From Marinobacter sp. SS5-14b (lineage in GTDB: Bacteria > Pseudomonadota > Gammaproteobacteria > Pseudomonadales > Oleiphilaceae): a stretch of DNA of 64,000 nt. Numbering within the stretch: position 1 is the stretch's first letter; every line of letters starts with the position of its first letter. Location: contig NZ_JASSVM010000009.1 in assembly GCF_030541005.1 (NCBI RefSeq), forward strand, positions 54,896 through 118,895. Reading direction: 5' to 3'. The position numbers and the translations under genes are program-made. Below the pieces are notes generated by a model, which saw nothing but the letters and a program-made list of their open reading frames with translations, did not search any database and was not told where the DNA came from. This document shows, piece after piece, positions 56,142 through 64,000 of the stretch.

Positions 56142-57116
56142 ATGGCCAAAAAGACCCTGCGCACCCTGATAGGCGCCTCGTTGCTGGCGGCAGCGAGCCT
56201 TGTTCAGGCTGAAGATCCCCGTGTAGTCGCCATTACACAGATCGTTGAACATCCCGCACTGGATTCCGTTCACCAGGGCGTGAAAGACGAGCTGGCAGAG
56301 CGCGGCTATCGTGAAGGTGAAAACTTGCGCCTGATGCACGAAAGCGCCCAGGGTAATTCCGCGATCGCCTCCCAGATTGCCCGGAAGTTTGTTGGTGAGA
56401 GCCCGGATGTCATTGTCGCCATTGCCACACCCTCCGCCCAAACCGTTGCCGCAGCGGCCCGGGAAATCCCGGTTGTGTTCTCTGCTGTCACTGACCCACT
56501 GTCGGCCAAACTGGTGAAAAGCTGGGAAGAGCCGGGCGCCAACATCACCGGCGTCAGCGACATGCTGCCAATTGAAAAGCACCTGGATCTGCTGCAGCGC
56601 ATCATGCCGGATGCCAAGCGCATCGGAACCGTTTACAACCCCGGCGAAGCCAATGCGGTTGCCCTGGTTGAACTGCTTGAAGAGCGCCTGGCGGCTCGCG
56701 GCATGGAACTTGTGAAAGGCGCAGCCACCAAGACCTCTGAAGTTCTGGGTGCAGCCCGCTCCCTGGTCGGTAAGGTCGACGCCATTTACCTGACCACCGA
56801 CAACACCGTCATCAGTGCCGCTGAAGCTGTCGTGTCCGTTGGTGAGCGCTCCAGGATTCCGGTTTTTGCCGCCGACACCGCCACGGTTGAGCGTGGCGCC
56901 GTTGCCGCGCTGGGCTTTAACTACTACAACCACGGCCGCCAGACCGGCGCCATGGTAGCCCGCATTCTGGAAGGTGCGGATACCGCAACCATGCCGGTTG
57001 AAATCATGGAAGAACTGGACCTGTTTGTGAACCCGGCCGCTGGCGAGCGCATGGGGATCACCCTGTCTGAAGACCTCATCAAGGATGCCAAAGAAGTCGT
57101 CAAAAGCGACAAATAA
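56142..57116 (+). CDS. ABC importer substrate-binding protein (PF04392, TrpX-like)
   Basis: 324 aa. Signal peptide (LIGASLLAAASLVQAED), then VVAITQIVEHPALDSVHQGVK, typical of the ABC_sub_bind family. Also contains VFSAVTDPLSAKLV, VYNPGEANAV and YLTTDNTVISA. In Gram-positives a relative (TrpX) binds tryptophan; the ligand here is unknown but could be an aromatic amino acid. GGAG ribosome-binding site. Followed by permease and ATPase genes of the same importer. Confidence 0.88.
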   Translation: MAKKTLRTLIGASLLAAASLVQAEDPRVVAITQIVEHPALDSVHQGVKDELAERGYREGENLRLMHESAQGNSAIASQIARKFVGESPDVIVAIATPSAQTVAAAAREIPVVFSAVTDPLSAKLVKSWEEPGANITGVSDMLPIEKHLDLLQRIMPDAKRIGTVYNPGEANAVALVELLEERLAARGMELVKGAATKTSEVLGAARSLVGKVDAIYLTTDNTVISAAEAVVSVGERSRIPVFAADTATVERGAVAALGFNYYNHGRQTGAMVARILEGADTATMPVEIMEELDLFVNPAAGERMGITLSEDLIKDAKEVVKSDK

Positions 57117-57182
57117 TGCCTGACCAACACGGGCGGACCCCAAAAGGGCCCGCCCGTTTCCTTTCACGGTGACCCATTACCC

Positions 57183-58085
57183 ATGCTCAGTGAAATCGCA
57201 TTCTACGGTGCTCTTGAAACCGGCCTTATCTATGGCCTGGTTGCTTTCGGTATTTACCTCTCCTTCCGTGTTCTGGATTTTCCGGACCTCACGGTAGACG
57301 GCAGCTTCCCCCTCGGTGCAGCGGTGGCAGCCGTCCTGATTCTTGCTGGCTGGAACCCCTGGTTTGCCACCGGCATGGCGGTCCTGGCCGGTATGGCCGC
57401 GGGTGCCGTTACGGCTATCCTGAATGTGAAGCTCAACATTCTGAACCTGCTGGCCTCCATCCTAACCATGATCGCCCTCTACTCCGTCAACCTGCGCATA
57501 ATGGGTCGGCCTAATCTGGCCCTGCTGACCGAGGAAACGGTACTCACACCCTGGTACGACCTTGGCTTGTCGTTCCATCAGGTGCCCGTGGTGCTGTTCG
57601 TCATTGTGGTGTTGGTGGCACTGATTCTTTTGTGGCGGTTCATGAAATCGGAAACCGGCCTGGCCATGCGCGCCACCGGTGCTAACGCCCGAATGGCCCG
57701 CGCACAAGGGATTGCCACAGGTGGCATGATCATCCTTGGCGTGGCCTTGTCCAATGGCCTCGTTGGCCTCGCCGGCGCTCTATTTGCGCAAAGTCAGGGC
57801 GCGGCGGACGTCACCATGGGCGTTGGGGTAATCGTTATCGGCCTTGCTTCACTCATCGGGGGTGAGGCAGTCATCACGCCCACCTCCGTTGTACGTGCAC
57901 TGATTGCCTGCGTCATTGGCGCCATCATGTACCGACTCGCTATTGCCTTCGCATTGAATGCCGACGTGCTGGGGCTGCAAGCCCAAGACCTGAATCTGAT
58001 CACCGCGGTTCTCGTTACCCTGGCGATTGTGCTGCCAGGCGTACGCTCCAATCTCACCAGCCGTTTCAGCCGCAACAAAGCCTGA
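57183..58085 (+). CDS. ABC importer permease (BPD_transp_2, TrpY-like)
   Basis: 300 aa, eight or so transmembrane helices. Begins MLSEIAFYGALETGLIYGL, with FRVLDFPDLTVDGSF, RATGANARMARAQGI and GLASLIGGEAV motifs of COG4120-type permeases. Nine bp before the ATPase gene. Confidence 0.88.
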   Translation: MLSEIAFYGALETGLIYGLVAFGIYLSFRVLDFPDLTVDGSFPLGAAVAAVLILAGWNPWFATGMAVLAGMAAGAVTAILNVKLNILNLLASILTMIALYSVNLRIMGRPNLALLTEETVLTPWYDLGLSFHQVPVVLFVIVVLVALILLWRFMKSETGLAMRATGANARMARAQGIATGGMIILGVALSNGLVGLAGALFAQSQGAADVTMGVGVIVIGLASLIGGEAVITPTSVVRALIACVIGAIMYRLAIAFALNADVLGLQAQDLNLITAVLVTLAIVLPGVRSNLTSRFSRNKA

Positions 58086-58094
58086 GGAGGCACT

Positions 58095-58889
58095 ATGATC
58101 AGCGCAACCGATCTCACGCTCACCTTTGGCAAGGGTACTCCATTGGAAAACCCTGCTTTGCGAGGCATGAGCCTGACCGTAAACCAGGGCGAATTCGTCA
58201 CGGTTATCGGCAGTAACGGCGCCGGCAAATCGACTTTCCTGAACGCCCTCGCCGGCGAGGTACTGGTAGACAGCGGACAGATTATTGTGGATGGCATGGA
58301 CGTAACCCGTCTTTCTACCCACAAACGCGCCGGACAAGTTGCCCGGGTTTTTCAAGACCCACTAGCGGGCACTTGTGAAGGGCTCACCATTGAGGAAAAC
58401 CTGGCCCTTGCGATCAAGCGTGGCCAACTCCGTGGATTGACCAGTGCGGTAAAAAAGCAGTACCTGGGGCAGTTCCGGGACAGCCTGTCGTCGCTGAAAC
58501 TCGGGCTGGAAAATCGCTTGGGTGACAAAATGGGCCTGCTGTCCGGCGGTCAGCGCCAGGCGGTCAGCCTGCTGATGGCGAGCCTGACTCCGTCAAGCAT
58601 CCTGTTGCTGGATGAACACACCGCTGCACTTGACCCAAAAACCGCCGCGTTCGTTCTCGATTTGACAGAGAAGATCATTGACGAGCGGAAACTGACCGCG
58701 CTCATGGTCACCCACAGCATGAAACAGGCGCTTGAGGTCGGCAGCCGCACCGTGATGCTGCACCAGGGCCAGGTGGTGTTTGATATTGCAGGTAAGGACC
58801 GGGAAGGTATGGAAGTGAAGGACCTGCTCGGGTTGTTCGAAAAGCAGCGCGGACTGGAAGTGGACGACGATAGCCTGCTGTTGGGTTAA
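58095..58889 (+). CDS. ABC importer ATP-binding protein (COG1101, TrpZ-like)
   Basis: 264 aa. Walker A GSNGAGKST, signature LSGGQRQAVSLLMA, Walker B ILLLDEHTAALD and H-loop MVTHSMKQAL. GAGGAGG ribosome-binding site. The Walker B sequence LDEHTAALDP is characteristic of the COG1101 group, which always pairs with this permease and binding-protein type. Confidence 0.9.
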   Translation: MISATDLTLTFGKGTPLENPALRGMSLTVNQGEFVTVIGSNGAGKSTFLNALAGEVLVDSGQIIVDGMDVTRLSTHKRAGQVARVFQDPLAGTCEGLTIEENLALAIKRGQLRGLTSAVKKQYLGQFRDSLSSLKLGLENRLGDKMGLLSGGQRQAVSLLMASLTPSSILLLDEHTAALDPKTAAFVLDLTEKIIDERKLTALMVTHSMKQALEVGSRTVMLHQGQVVFDIAGKDREGMEVKDLLGLFEKQRGLEVDDDSLLLG

Positions 58890-58914
58890 CGACACCGGCA
58901 ATATGACCTACCAT

Positions 58915-58945
58915 AAAAAACGGGGCCAACATGGCCCCGTTTTTT
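58915..58945. terminator. Bidirectional terminator after the ABC importer operon
   Basis: Stem CGGGGCC/GGCCCCG with loop AACAT, flanked by A6 and T6; serves the importer operon (plus) and the DUF6160-like gene (minus). Confidence 0.92.
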
Positions 58946-58957
58946 AGCCTACAACCG

Positions 58958-59767
58958 TCAGTGGCCGTAGATTCGCATCGTCGTATTGGTGATCGCCAGA
59001 TTATCCAGCGCCACTGAGCCGATGGAAGTACCGCCAATCAGTACGCCCCCAATCCGGACATCCGCCTCAAAGGCGGCAAGATCAATGGCCAGCGCGTCGG
59101 CGCCCGCAGCATTAGCACCCTTGTAGATGCTCAGATCCACGTTTGCAAACACCCTCAGTGGCTGAGGGGCGTCCAGATCATAATCTGCACCGGTCAACTG
59201 AAGATCGCGAATGCCCACGGCCAGGAATGGCGCATCAAAATCCAGATCGTCAATGGCGATGTCCGTCTGAAAGCGCAATTTATCAGTAGCGGTATCCACA
59301 CGGATCGTTCCGGAGCCTATCAGCATATCCATATTGAAGTTGTCCAGAACGGTAGTACTGCCACCCGTGCCGGTCAGGTTCCAGGCGCCAGTGCTCATTC
59401 TGAAATCAACCGCGTTGAAGCTGAGCGGCAGGAGGTTGATGATCGCATCCCCATCCCGGGCAATATCAATGTTGATCCGGATGTTATCCAGCCGGTCATT
59501 GGCATCGCCATTCAGGTTCAAACCCATTTCCGAGAACATGTCGGTACGGTTCGCACCACCAATGAAGATATCGTTTATCTCCAGTGACCCTTCATCGGTA
59601 TAGATAAAGCGGTCGATATTCAGCTTTGTTTCCAGTTCAATTGTCACTCCCGCCTGACCGGTGATGTTCCCCATGGAACCATCATCCAGCGGCTGGAAGC
59701 CAGCCATTGCCAGGGACGGAGCCCCGCAAACGCACAGCGCAAATAACGTAGGTTTCAGGCCTTTCAT
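58958..59767 (-). CDS. Exported FilA/DUF6160-like protein
   Basis: 269 aa. Sec signal peptide (LFALCVCGAPSLAMAG), then FQPLDDGSMGNITGQAGVTIEL, the hallmark opening of DUF6160/FilA-type proteins in Pseudomonas, Acinetobacter and Marinobacter. The rest is beta-rich with repeated Asn/Asp/Gly turns. Role not established; FilA is linked to a surface structure in Acinetobacter. Single gene, divergent from nrdJa. Confidence 0.7.
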   Translation of the reverse strand: MKGLKPTLFALCVCGAPSLAMAGFQPLDDGSMGNITGQAGVTIELETKLNIDRFIYTDEGSLEINDIFIGGANRTDMFSEMGLNLNGDANDRLDNIRINIDIARDGDAIINLLPLSFNAVDFRMSTGAWNLTGTGGSTTVLDNFNMDMLIGSGTIRVDTATDKLRFQTDIAIDDLDFDAPFLAVGIRDLQLTGADYDLDAPQPLRVFANVDLSIYKGANAAGADALAIDLAAFEADVRIGGVLIGGTSIGSVALDNLAITNTTMRIYGH

Positions 59768-60136
59768 TATTCTTTTCCTTTTATAGTAGTTATCACTTCC
59801 TGTGGGCCACTGCAGTCGTTCGACACCACGTTACTACTGTACCGACACGTCGCGAAAGGGTACGTGCAGAGATCACAAAACGTGCAGTTCCGAACTATTC
59901 TGGAGACTCCCCGAAAACCACAACATCTAGTAAAAATTTGGCGCAGCCCCACAAGAGCAGCAACCGTGCGGCATTGCGGACTTTCAAGGTTTTTTCCATT
60001 GATTTTCTTTGCTCAGCCGCCCCGATTCATAGTCCCTCTCTTATTCACAAAACACTATATCCTGTTATACTCCACCAAAATAAGCCCATATATAGGGTTA
60101 AAGACCAGAAGACAGACTATTAAGCAGAGGGTGGCA
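59768..60136. other. 369-bp gap upstream of nrdJa
   Basis: Divergent region between the DUF6160-like gene and nrdJa. The right end holds the nrdJ promoter and two NrdR-type boxes. The reading frame of nrdJa stays open well upstream of its true start, but the upstream codons are not conserved. Nothing else seen; no convincing cobalamin riboswitch. Confidence 0.6.
60044..60098 (+). promoter_or_regulatory. nrdJ promoter with two NrdR boxes
   Basis: -35 TTCACA (60044-60049), 16-nt spacer, -10 TATACT (60066-60071). NrdR-box-like sites at 60052-60067 (ACACTATATCCTGTTA) and 60083-60098 (AGCCCATATATAGGGT) each match 12 of 16 consensus positions. Their spacing is 31 bp, three helical turns, as in known NrdR-repressed promoters. 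The first overlaps the spacer and -10. Confidence 0.75.
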
Positions 60137-62275
60137 ATGAACGCTAAGGCACAGGCAGTTATCACGACGATACCCATGCAGGAAGCTTCGCTCGATATCT
60201 GGGCCAGCAAATACCAGCTGAAGACCAAAACAGGCGAGCCCGTCGATAAGGACATCAACGCAACCTACGAACGGGTTGCCAGGGCTCTTGCCGAAGTCGA
60301 GAAAAAAAATGTACGCGACAAGTACATGAAGGAATTCCTGTGGGCCTTGCAAAACGGTGCCATCCCCGCTGGGCGGATTACCTCCAACGCCGGCGCTGAA
60401 GCCCACAAACCTGCCACCTCCACCATTAACTGCACGGTGTCGGGCAACATCCAGGATTCCATGAACGACATCCTGGAGAAAAATCACGAAGCCGGCCTCA
60501 CCCTCAAGGCTGGTTGCGGTATTGGTTATGAGTTCTCTACGCTGCGCCCGCGCGGTGCCTACGTGGCTGGCGCTGGCGCGACCACCTCCGGCCCGCTGTC
60601 GTTCATGGATATTTTCGACCGCATGTGCTTTACCGTGTCTTCAGCCGGTGGCCGCCGCGGCGCCCAGATGGCCACCTTTGACGTTCACCATCCGGACGTG
60701 ATCGAGTTCATCCAGGCAAAACGTGAAGACGGCCGCTTGCGCCAGTTCAACCTGTCTCTGTTGATCACTGAAGACTTCATCGAAGCCGTGCGCAACGGCG
60801 ACGACTGGCACCTGTCGTTCCCGGTGACCCGCAAAGAAGCGGAAGAAGAAGGCCTGGATCTGTCCGACACTACTCAGTTCCTGTACCGCGACTTCCCGAT
60901 TCAGGACGGTTACGTCGTTAACGACGAAGGCAAGGTTGCCTGCCGCATCTACAAGACGCTGAAAGCCCAGTTTATCTGGGACACCATCATGACCAGTACC
61001 TACGACTACGCCGAGCCAGGCTTCATCCTGATCGACAAGGTCAATCAGATGAACAACAACTGGTTCTGCGAAGACATCCGTGCCACCAACCCTTGCGGCG
61101 AACAGCCACTGCCTCCCTACGGCAGCTGCTTGTTGGGCTCGGTGAACCTGACCAAGTTCGTGGACTATCCGTTTACCGACAAAGCCAGCTTCAACTATGA
61201 AAAGTACCGCAAAGTGGTTGGCACCTTCACCCGCATGCTGGATAACGTCGTAGAAATTAACGGCCTGCCACTGGCCGAACAACGCCACGAAATTACCTAC
61301 AAGCGTCGCCACGGTATGGGCATTCTTGGCCTTGGTTCAACCCTCGCCATGCTGCGCATGCCTTACGGCTCCGATGACTCAGTGGCTTTTACCGAAGAAG
61401 TCGTGCGGGAAATGGCCGTAGAAGGCTGGCGCCAGTCCCTGGCCCTGGCCGAAGAGAAAGGCCCGGCACCCATCATGGAAGACGAGTTCGAAGTCACGCC
61501 CAAGATGATCGCCAAATGCCCGGACCTCGCCAAAGACGGCTATAAAGTCGGTGACATCCTGAAGGGCAAACTGCTGCACGCCAAATACAGCCGATATATG
61601 CAGCAGATTGGTCACGTTGAGCCCGAGTTGATCAAGCAGCTGGCCGAGAAGGGTGGTCGTTTTACCCACCACACCTCCATCGCGCCTACCGGCACCATCA
61701 GCCTGTCGTTGGCCAACAACGCGAGTAACGGCATTGAGCCGAGCTTCTCGCACCACTACGCGCGCAACATCATTCGTGAAGGCCGCAAGACCAAAGAGAA
61801 AGTCGACGTGTTCTCGTTCGAGCTGCTGGCCTATCGTCACCTGGCCAACCCGGGCGCCATGCCCTTCTCCAACGACGAAGACAAAAAGCTTCCGAGCTAC
61901 TTCACCACATCCGACGATGTCACACCAAAGCAGCACGTAGATATTCAGGCCGCGGCGCAGAAGTGGGTGGATTCGTCCATTTCAAAGACCGCTAACGTAC
62001 CGCAGGACTTTGCCTATCAGGATTTCAAAGGCATCTACCTGTACGCTTACGACATGGGCCTGAAGGGGTGCACCACCTTCCGGTTTAACCCGGAAGCCTT
62101 CCAGGGCGTACTGGTCAAAGAAAAAGATCTTGAAAATACCCTGTACGAGTTCACGCTGGACGATGGCAGCAAAGTCACCTTGAAGGGCAACGAACAGGTC
62201 GAGTACGACGGTGAAATCCACACCGCCGCCAACCTGTTTGATGCACTCAAAGAAGGCACTTACGGAAAGTATTGA
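60137..62275 (+). CDS. nrdJa: Adenosylcobalamin-dependent ribonucleotide reductase, catalytic subunit NrdJa
   Basis: 712 aa class II reductase. Makes deoxynucleotides with a cobalamin-generated thiyl radical, with or without oxygen. First active-site cysteine in TINCTVSGNIQDSMND; radical cysteine in NPCGEQPLPP (Cys320); SVNLTKFVDYPF; TGTISLSLANNASNGIEP. ATG at 60137 with AGAGG upstream. The C-terminal redox domain is encoded separately by nrdJb, 30 bp downstream, as in Pseudomonas aeruginosa. Confidence 0.95.
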   Translation: MNAKAQAVITTIPMQEASLDIWASKYQLKTKTGEPVDKDINATYERVARALAEVEKKNVRDKYMKEFLWALQNGAIPAGRITSNAGAEAHKPATSTINCTVSGNIQDSMNDILEKNHEAGLTLKAGCGIGYEFSTLRPRGAYVAGAGATTSGPLSFMDIFDRMCFTVSSAGGRRGAQMATFDVHHPDVIEFIQAKREDGRLRQFNLSLLITEDFIEAVRNGDDWHLSFPVTRKEAEEEGLDLSDTTQFLYRDFPIQDGYVVNDEGKVACRIYKTLKAQFIWDTIMTSTYDYAEPGFILIDKVNQMNNNWFCEDIRATNPCGEQPLPPYGSCLLGSVNLTKFVDYPFTDKASFNYEKYRKVVGTFTRMLDNVVEINGLPLAEQRHEITYKRRHGMGILGLGSTLAMLRMPYGSDDSVAFTEEVVREMAVEGWRQSLALAEEKGPAPIMEDEFEVTPKMIAKCPDLAKDGYKVGDILKGKLLHAKYSRYMQQIGHVEPELIKQLAEKGGRFTHHTSIAPTGTISLSLANNASNGIEPSFSHHYARNIIREGRKTKEKVDVFSFELLAYRHLANPGAMPFSNDEDKKLPSYFTTSDDVTPKQHVDIQAAAQKWVDSSISKTANVPQDFAYQDFKGIYLYAYDMGLKGCTTFRFNPEAFQGVLVKEKDLENTLYEFTLDDGSKVTLKGNEQVEYDGEIHTAANLFDALKEGTYGKY

Positions 62276-62305
62276 TTTCGGAAACCGACAGACAGGACAA
62301 AGAAA

Positions 62306-63001
62306 ATGACAGTTAAAATCAGCAACAAGATTGTCGGCTACCGAGTCAAGAAAGCCGACACGAGTGCCAGCGAACACCAGGTTCCGGTACAGGCCGACAC
62401 CAAGCCGGTACAGATGAACGAATACATCGAACGGCCGGATTTTCTGCTGGGCACCACCTACAAGATCAAACCACCGATCGCCGAGCACGCGATGTACATC
62501 ACCATCAACGACATCCTGCTCAACGAAGACACAGATCACGAAAGCCGTCAGCCGTACGAAGTGTTCATCAACTCCAAATCGATGGAACACTTTCAGTGGG
62601 TTATCGCTCTCACCCGCGTCATCTCTGCGGTGTTCCGCAAGGGTGGCGACGTGACCTTCCTGGTGGAAGAGTTGCGCAGCGTGTACGACCCCAACGGCGG
62701 TTACTTCAAGAAAGGCGGAGTATTCATGCCGTCCCTGGTGGCTGAAATCGGCGCCGTGATCGAGAAGCACCTGAAGGCCATCGGCCTTCTCGAAAGCGAC
62801 GAGATGAGCGAAACCACCAAGCGCATCCTCGCCGAGAAGCGCGCCGAGTTTGAAGCAAGCCAGAGCGCCGCAACCAACGACGACACCAGCAACGACTACC
62901 CTGCCAACGCCACTATGTGCGGCAAGTGCAGCACCAAGGCGGTGATCGTGATGGACGGCTGCGCCACATGTCTGTCCTGCGGCGACAGTAAATGCGGTTG
63001 A
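62306..63001 (+). CDS. nrdJb: Class II ribonucleotide reductase C-terminal subunit NrdJb
   Basis: 231 aa. Carries the TSCPD-like region (YEVFINSKSMEHFQWVIALT) and a C-terminal zinc-ribbon/redox tail with cysteines CGKCSTKAV and CATCLSCGDSKCG that re-reduce the active site of NrdJa. Split from nrdJa by 30 bp. Length matches the P. aeruginosa NrdJb. A terminator follows. Confidence 0.93.
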   Translation: MTVKISNKIVGYRVKKADTSASEHQVPVQADTKPVQMNEYIERPDFLLGTTYKIKPPIAEHAMYITINDILLNEDTDHESRQPYEVFINSKSMEHFQWVIALTRVISAVFRKGGDVTFLVEELRSVYDPNGGYFKKGGVFMPSLVAEIGAVIEKHLKAIGLLESDEMSETTKRILAEKRAEFEASQSAATNDDTSNDYPANATMCGKCSTKAVIVMDGCATCLSCGDSKCG

Positions 63002-63023
63002 AGTGATTGACTGCTAAGTGATG

Positions 63024-63058
63024 AAAAGGCCTGGTTGCGGAAGCTGCCGGGCCTTTTT
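63024..63058 (+). terminator. Terminator of the nrdJab operon
   Basis: Eleven-pair stem (AAAAGGCCTGG with CCGGGCCTTTT, one G-U pair), 12-nt loop, followed by T-rich sequence. Confidence 0.85.
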
Positions 63059-63125
63059 GTTCGAAGTTTTTTTGTAAGACACATGGCAGGAAGCAATCGT
63101 AATAGTCATTTATGGAATCAAGGTC

Positions 63126-63412
63126 ATGGAAGATAGAATCATTTCTGCAGTAAAAAACTTTGCTTACTCGATAACGTCGGGCGGCAAAGTAGTTGCTGAT
63201 ATGTCGGAACTTATTGATGCAACAGATAGATTGCCCCTCTCGAGCTTTGACTAAGGGAGCTAGACAGTCTCGGCCCTACAGCGAGGGTGTTTGCTGAACA
63301 GTTTGCTTCAGACAGATCTCACCCAGTCTCAGAAAGGGGCCAGTTCGCGTTAAGGAAACTGGATGAAGCGGAATGTGCCGTATGTTTTGACGCCAAGAAG
63401 GAAGCACCATGA
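63126..63412 (+). pseudogene. Small uncharacterised gene with a frameshift
   Basis: ATG at 63126 (AAGG upstream) reads 42 residues, MEDRIISAVKNFAYSIT onwards to PLSSFD, then TAA at 63252. In the +2 frame from position 63251 translation continues without stop for about 53 codons (LRELDSLGPTARVFAEQF, then RKLDEAECAVCFDAKKEAP). It ends at TGA 63410-63412, overlapping the next gene's ATG as ATGA. One inserted base near 63250 would give a single ~95-aa protein, so this is a likely one-base deletion or sequencing error. No family recognised; the C-terminus has CAVC. Confidence 0.5.
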
Positions 63413-63903
63413 AGTGCCCTAAATGCAGAAACACTGACCTGAAACCCACCAAAATTGAAGCTGGCCTCCCTGTTATGGGCTGCCCGGGCTGTGAAGGCGC
63501 CTCTCTGTCGCTGCTCTACTACCGCGATTGGGCGGAAAGAAATGAGCCCGTCGAGCAGAGCGAGAGCTTTGATGCGGATGTAACAGTTGAGAACGATGCC
63601 AAAACTGCCCTCTCCTGCCCCAAGTGCAGCAAGCTGATGACAAAGTACTCGGTATCCAGCGAGCACAAGAACCGGATTGATCTTTGCGGTTTCTGTGATG
63701 AAGCATGGCTGGACGGCAGCGAGTGGACTTTGCTTAAGTCCCTGGAGCTGGCGCACAAACTTCCCAGGGTATTCACAGACCAATGGCAGCGGAAGGTGCG
63801 GGATGAAAAGATGGAAAGCAAGAAAGTTGACCGCCTGAAAAAGCTGGTTGGGGAAAGCGATACCGCGAGGGCCGTAGAGGAGCCTGTAAACCAAATTGTG
63901 TAA
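63409..63903 (+). CDS. Zinc-ribbon protein (zf-TFIIB type)
   Basis: 164 aa. Two zinc-ribbon-like regions: CPKCRNTDLKPTKIEAGLPV with CPGCEGASLSLLYYRDW at the N-terminus, and CPKCSKLM with DLCGFCDEAWLDGSEW in the middle. These fit the zf-TFIIB family (COG3809). A basic, helical C-terminus follows (KVRDEKMESKKVDRLKKL). The start overlaps the stop of the frameshifted gene by ATGA, implying an ancestral operon. Role unknown. Confidence 0.8.
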   Translation: MKCPKCRNTDLKPTKIEAGLPVMGCPGCEGASLSLLYYRDWAERNEPVEQSESFDADVTVENDAKTALSCPKCSKLMTKYSVSSEHKNRIDLCGFCDEAWLDGSEWTLLKSLELAHKLPRVFTDQWQRKVRDEKMESKKVDRLKKLVGESDTARAVEEPVNQIV

Positions 63904-63906
63904 CTG

Positions 63907-63947
63907 CCCACGACTGAGTAATCTTTTCAAAAGGATACCATCGTGGG
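63907..63947 (+). other. Hairpin covering the transposase start
   Basis: CCCACGA (63907-63913) pairs with TCGTGGG (63941-63947). An inner weak stem pairs ATCTTT with AAAGGAT (one bulged G). In RNA this would hide the AAAGGA ribosome-binding site and the GTG start codon at 63943. Confidence 0.4.
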
Positions 63948-64000
63948 TACACAAGTGGACCAAGAAAAACTCAAAGCTATGGCTGCCGAGCTGGCCAAGG
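63943..64000 (+). mobile_element. Start of a probable IS256-family transposase (cut by window edge)
   Basis: Only 19 codons are visible: GTG start with AGGA 8 nt upstream, then GTQVDQEKLKAMAAELAK. The segment DQEKLKAMAAELAK resembles the N-terminus of IS256-type transposases. A second GTG at codon 5 is an alternative start. The gene begins 39 bp after the zinc-ribbon gene; no terminal inverted repeat could be confirmed. Identification rests on a short match. Confidence 0.5.

Noticed and set aside
56079..57167. 362-codon minus-strand open frame opposite the substrate-binding protein gene
   Set aside because: Gly/Asn/His-rich antisense shadow; the plus-strand protein has a signal peptide, a ribosome-binding site and family motifs.
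59802..59820. GGGCCACTG, resembling part of a cobalamin riboswitch, upstream of the B12-dependent reductase
   Set aside because: No matching B12-box or other conserved riboswitch core follows, and it lies over 300 bp from the gene; NrdR boxes explain the region better.
60641..61312. 223-codon minus-strand open frame within nrdJa
   Set aside because: Antisense to a highly conserved enzyme; no independent support.

Overview
The window reads as ordinary chromosome of a Gram-negative gammaproteobacterium. Protein sequences and gene order point to Marinobacter or a close relative. The supporting evidence is the block pilF-rodZ-ispG-hisS-yfgM-bamB-der, a trmJ/suhB divergent pair, queA-tgt-yajC-secDF, a flgBCDE + flgFGHIJKL layout with sigma-54 promoters as in Pseudomonas, and a split class II ribonucleotide reductase (nrdJa/nrdJb). 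The genus assignment is inference; no 16S gene is present. I see no prophage, CRISPR array, defence island or secretion island. Only the last 1 kb or so has an accessory character.

Layout. 1-5 kb: the start of uup (cut by the window edge), a MOSC protein, tRNA-Gly, a TetR regulator, DUF924, a CbiX-like chelatase, a TIGR01777 epimerase and tRNA-Glu. 5-11.3 kb: a small membrane protein next to a perfect FNR/ANR-type box, a membrane PAS-GGDEF-EAL protein, then ackA-pta. 11.3-25 kb: a long minus-strand housekeeping run (der, bamB, yfgM, hisS, ispG, rodZ-like, pilF, rlmN, ndk, iscS, iscR, cysE, trmJ), with suhB divergent. iscU, iscA, hscBA and fdx, which commonly follow iscS, are absent here. 25-31 kb: secF, secD, yajC, tgt and queA on the minus strand, apparently behind a tRNA-Leu gene. 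31-42.4 kb: eleven flagellar rod, hook and ring genes flgB to flgL, with two sigma-54-type promoters.

42.5-51 kb: a nitroreductase, a MASE2-class III adenylyl cyclase (CyaB-like), queF, an ABC-2 exporter, two lipoproteins, a degenerate HD-GYP protein and a PilZ protein. This makes a second-messenger neighbourhood beside the flagellar genes. 51-58.9 kb: a ferric-iron importer (fbpA, fbpB, no fbpC), a long-chain acyl-CoA ligase and a three-gene TrpXYZ-type ABC importer. 59-63 kb: a FilA/DUF6160-like exported protein and nrdJa-nrdJb behind a promoter with two NrdR-type boxes. 63-64 kb: a frameshifted small gene, a zinc-ribbon protein and the first codons of what looks like an IS256-type transposase.

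The observation I rate highest is that the suhB orthologue (by position and overall similarity) has lost most metal-binding residues of the inositol monophosphatase active site. This would fit retention for its transcriptional role rather than catalysis. The HD-GYP protein at 48.7 kb has likewise lost nearly all its metal ligands. I did not find a clearly new multi-gene system.
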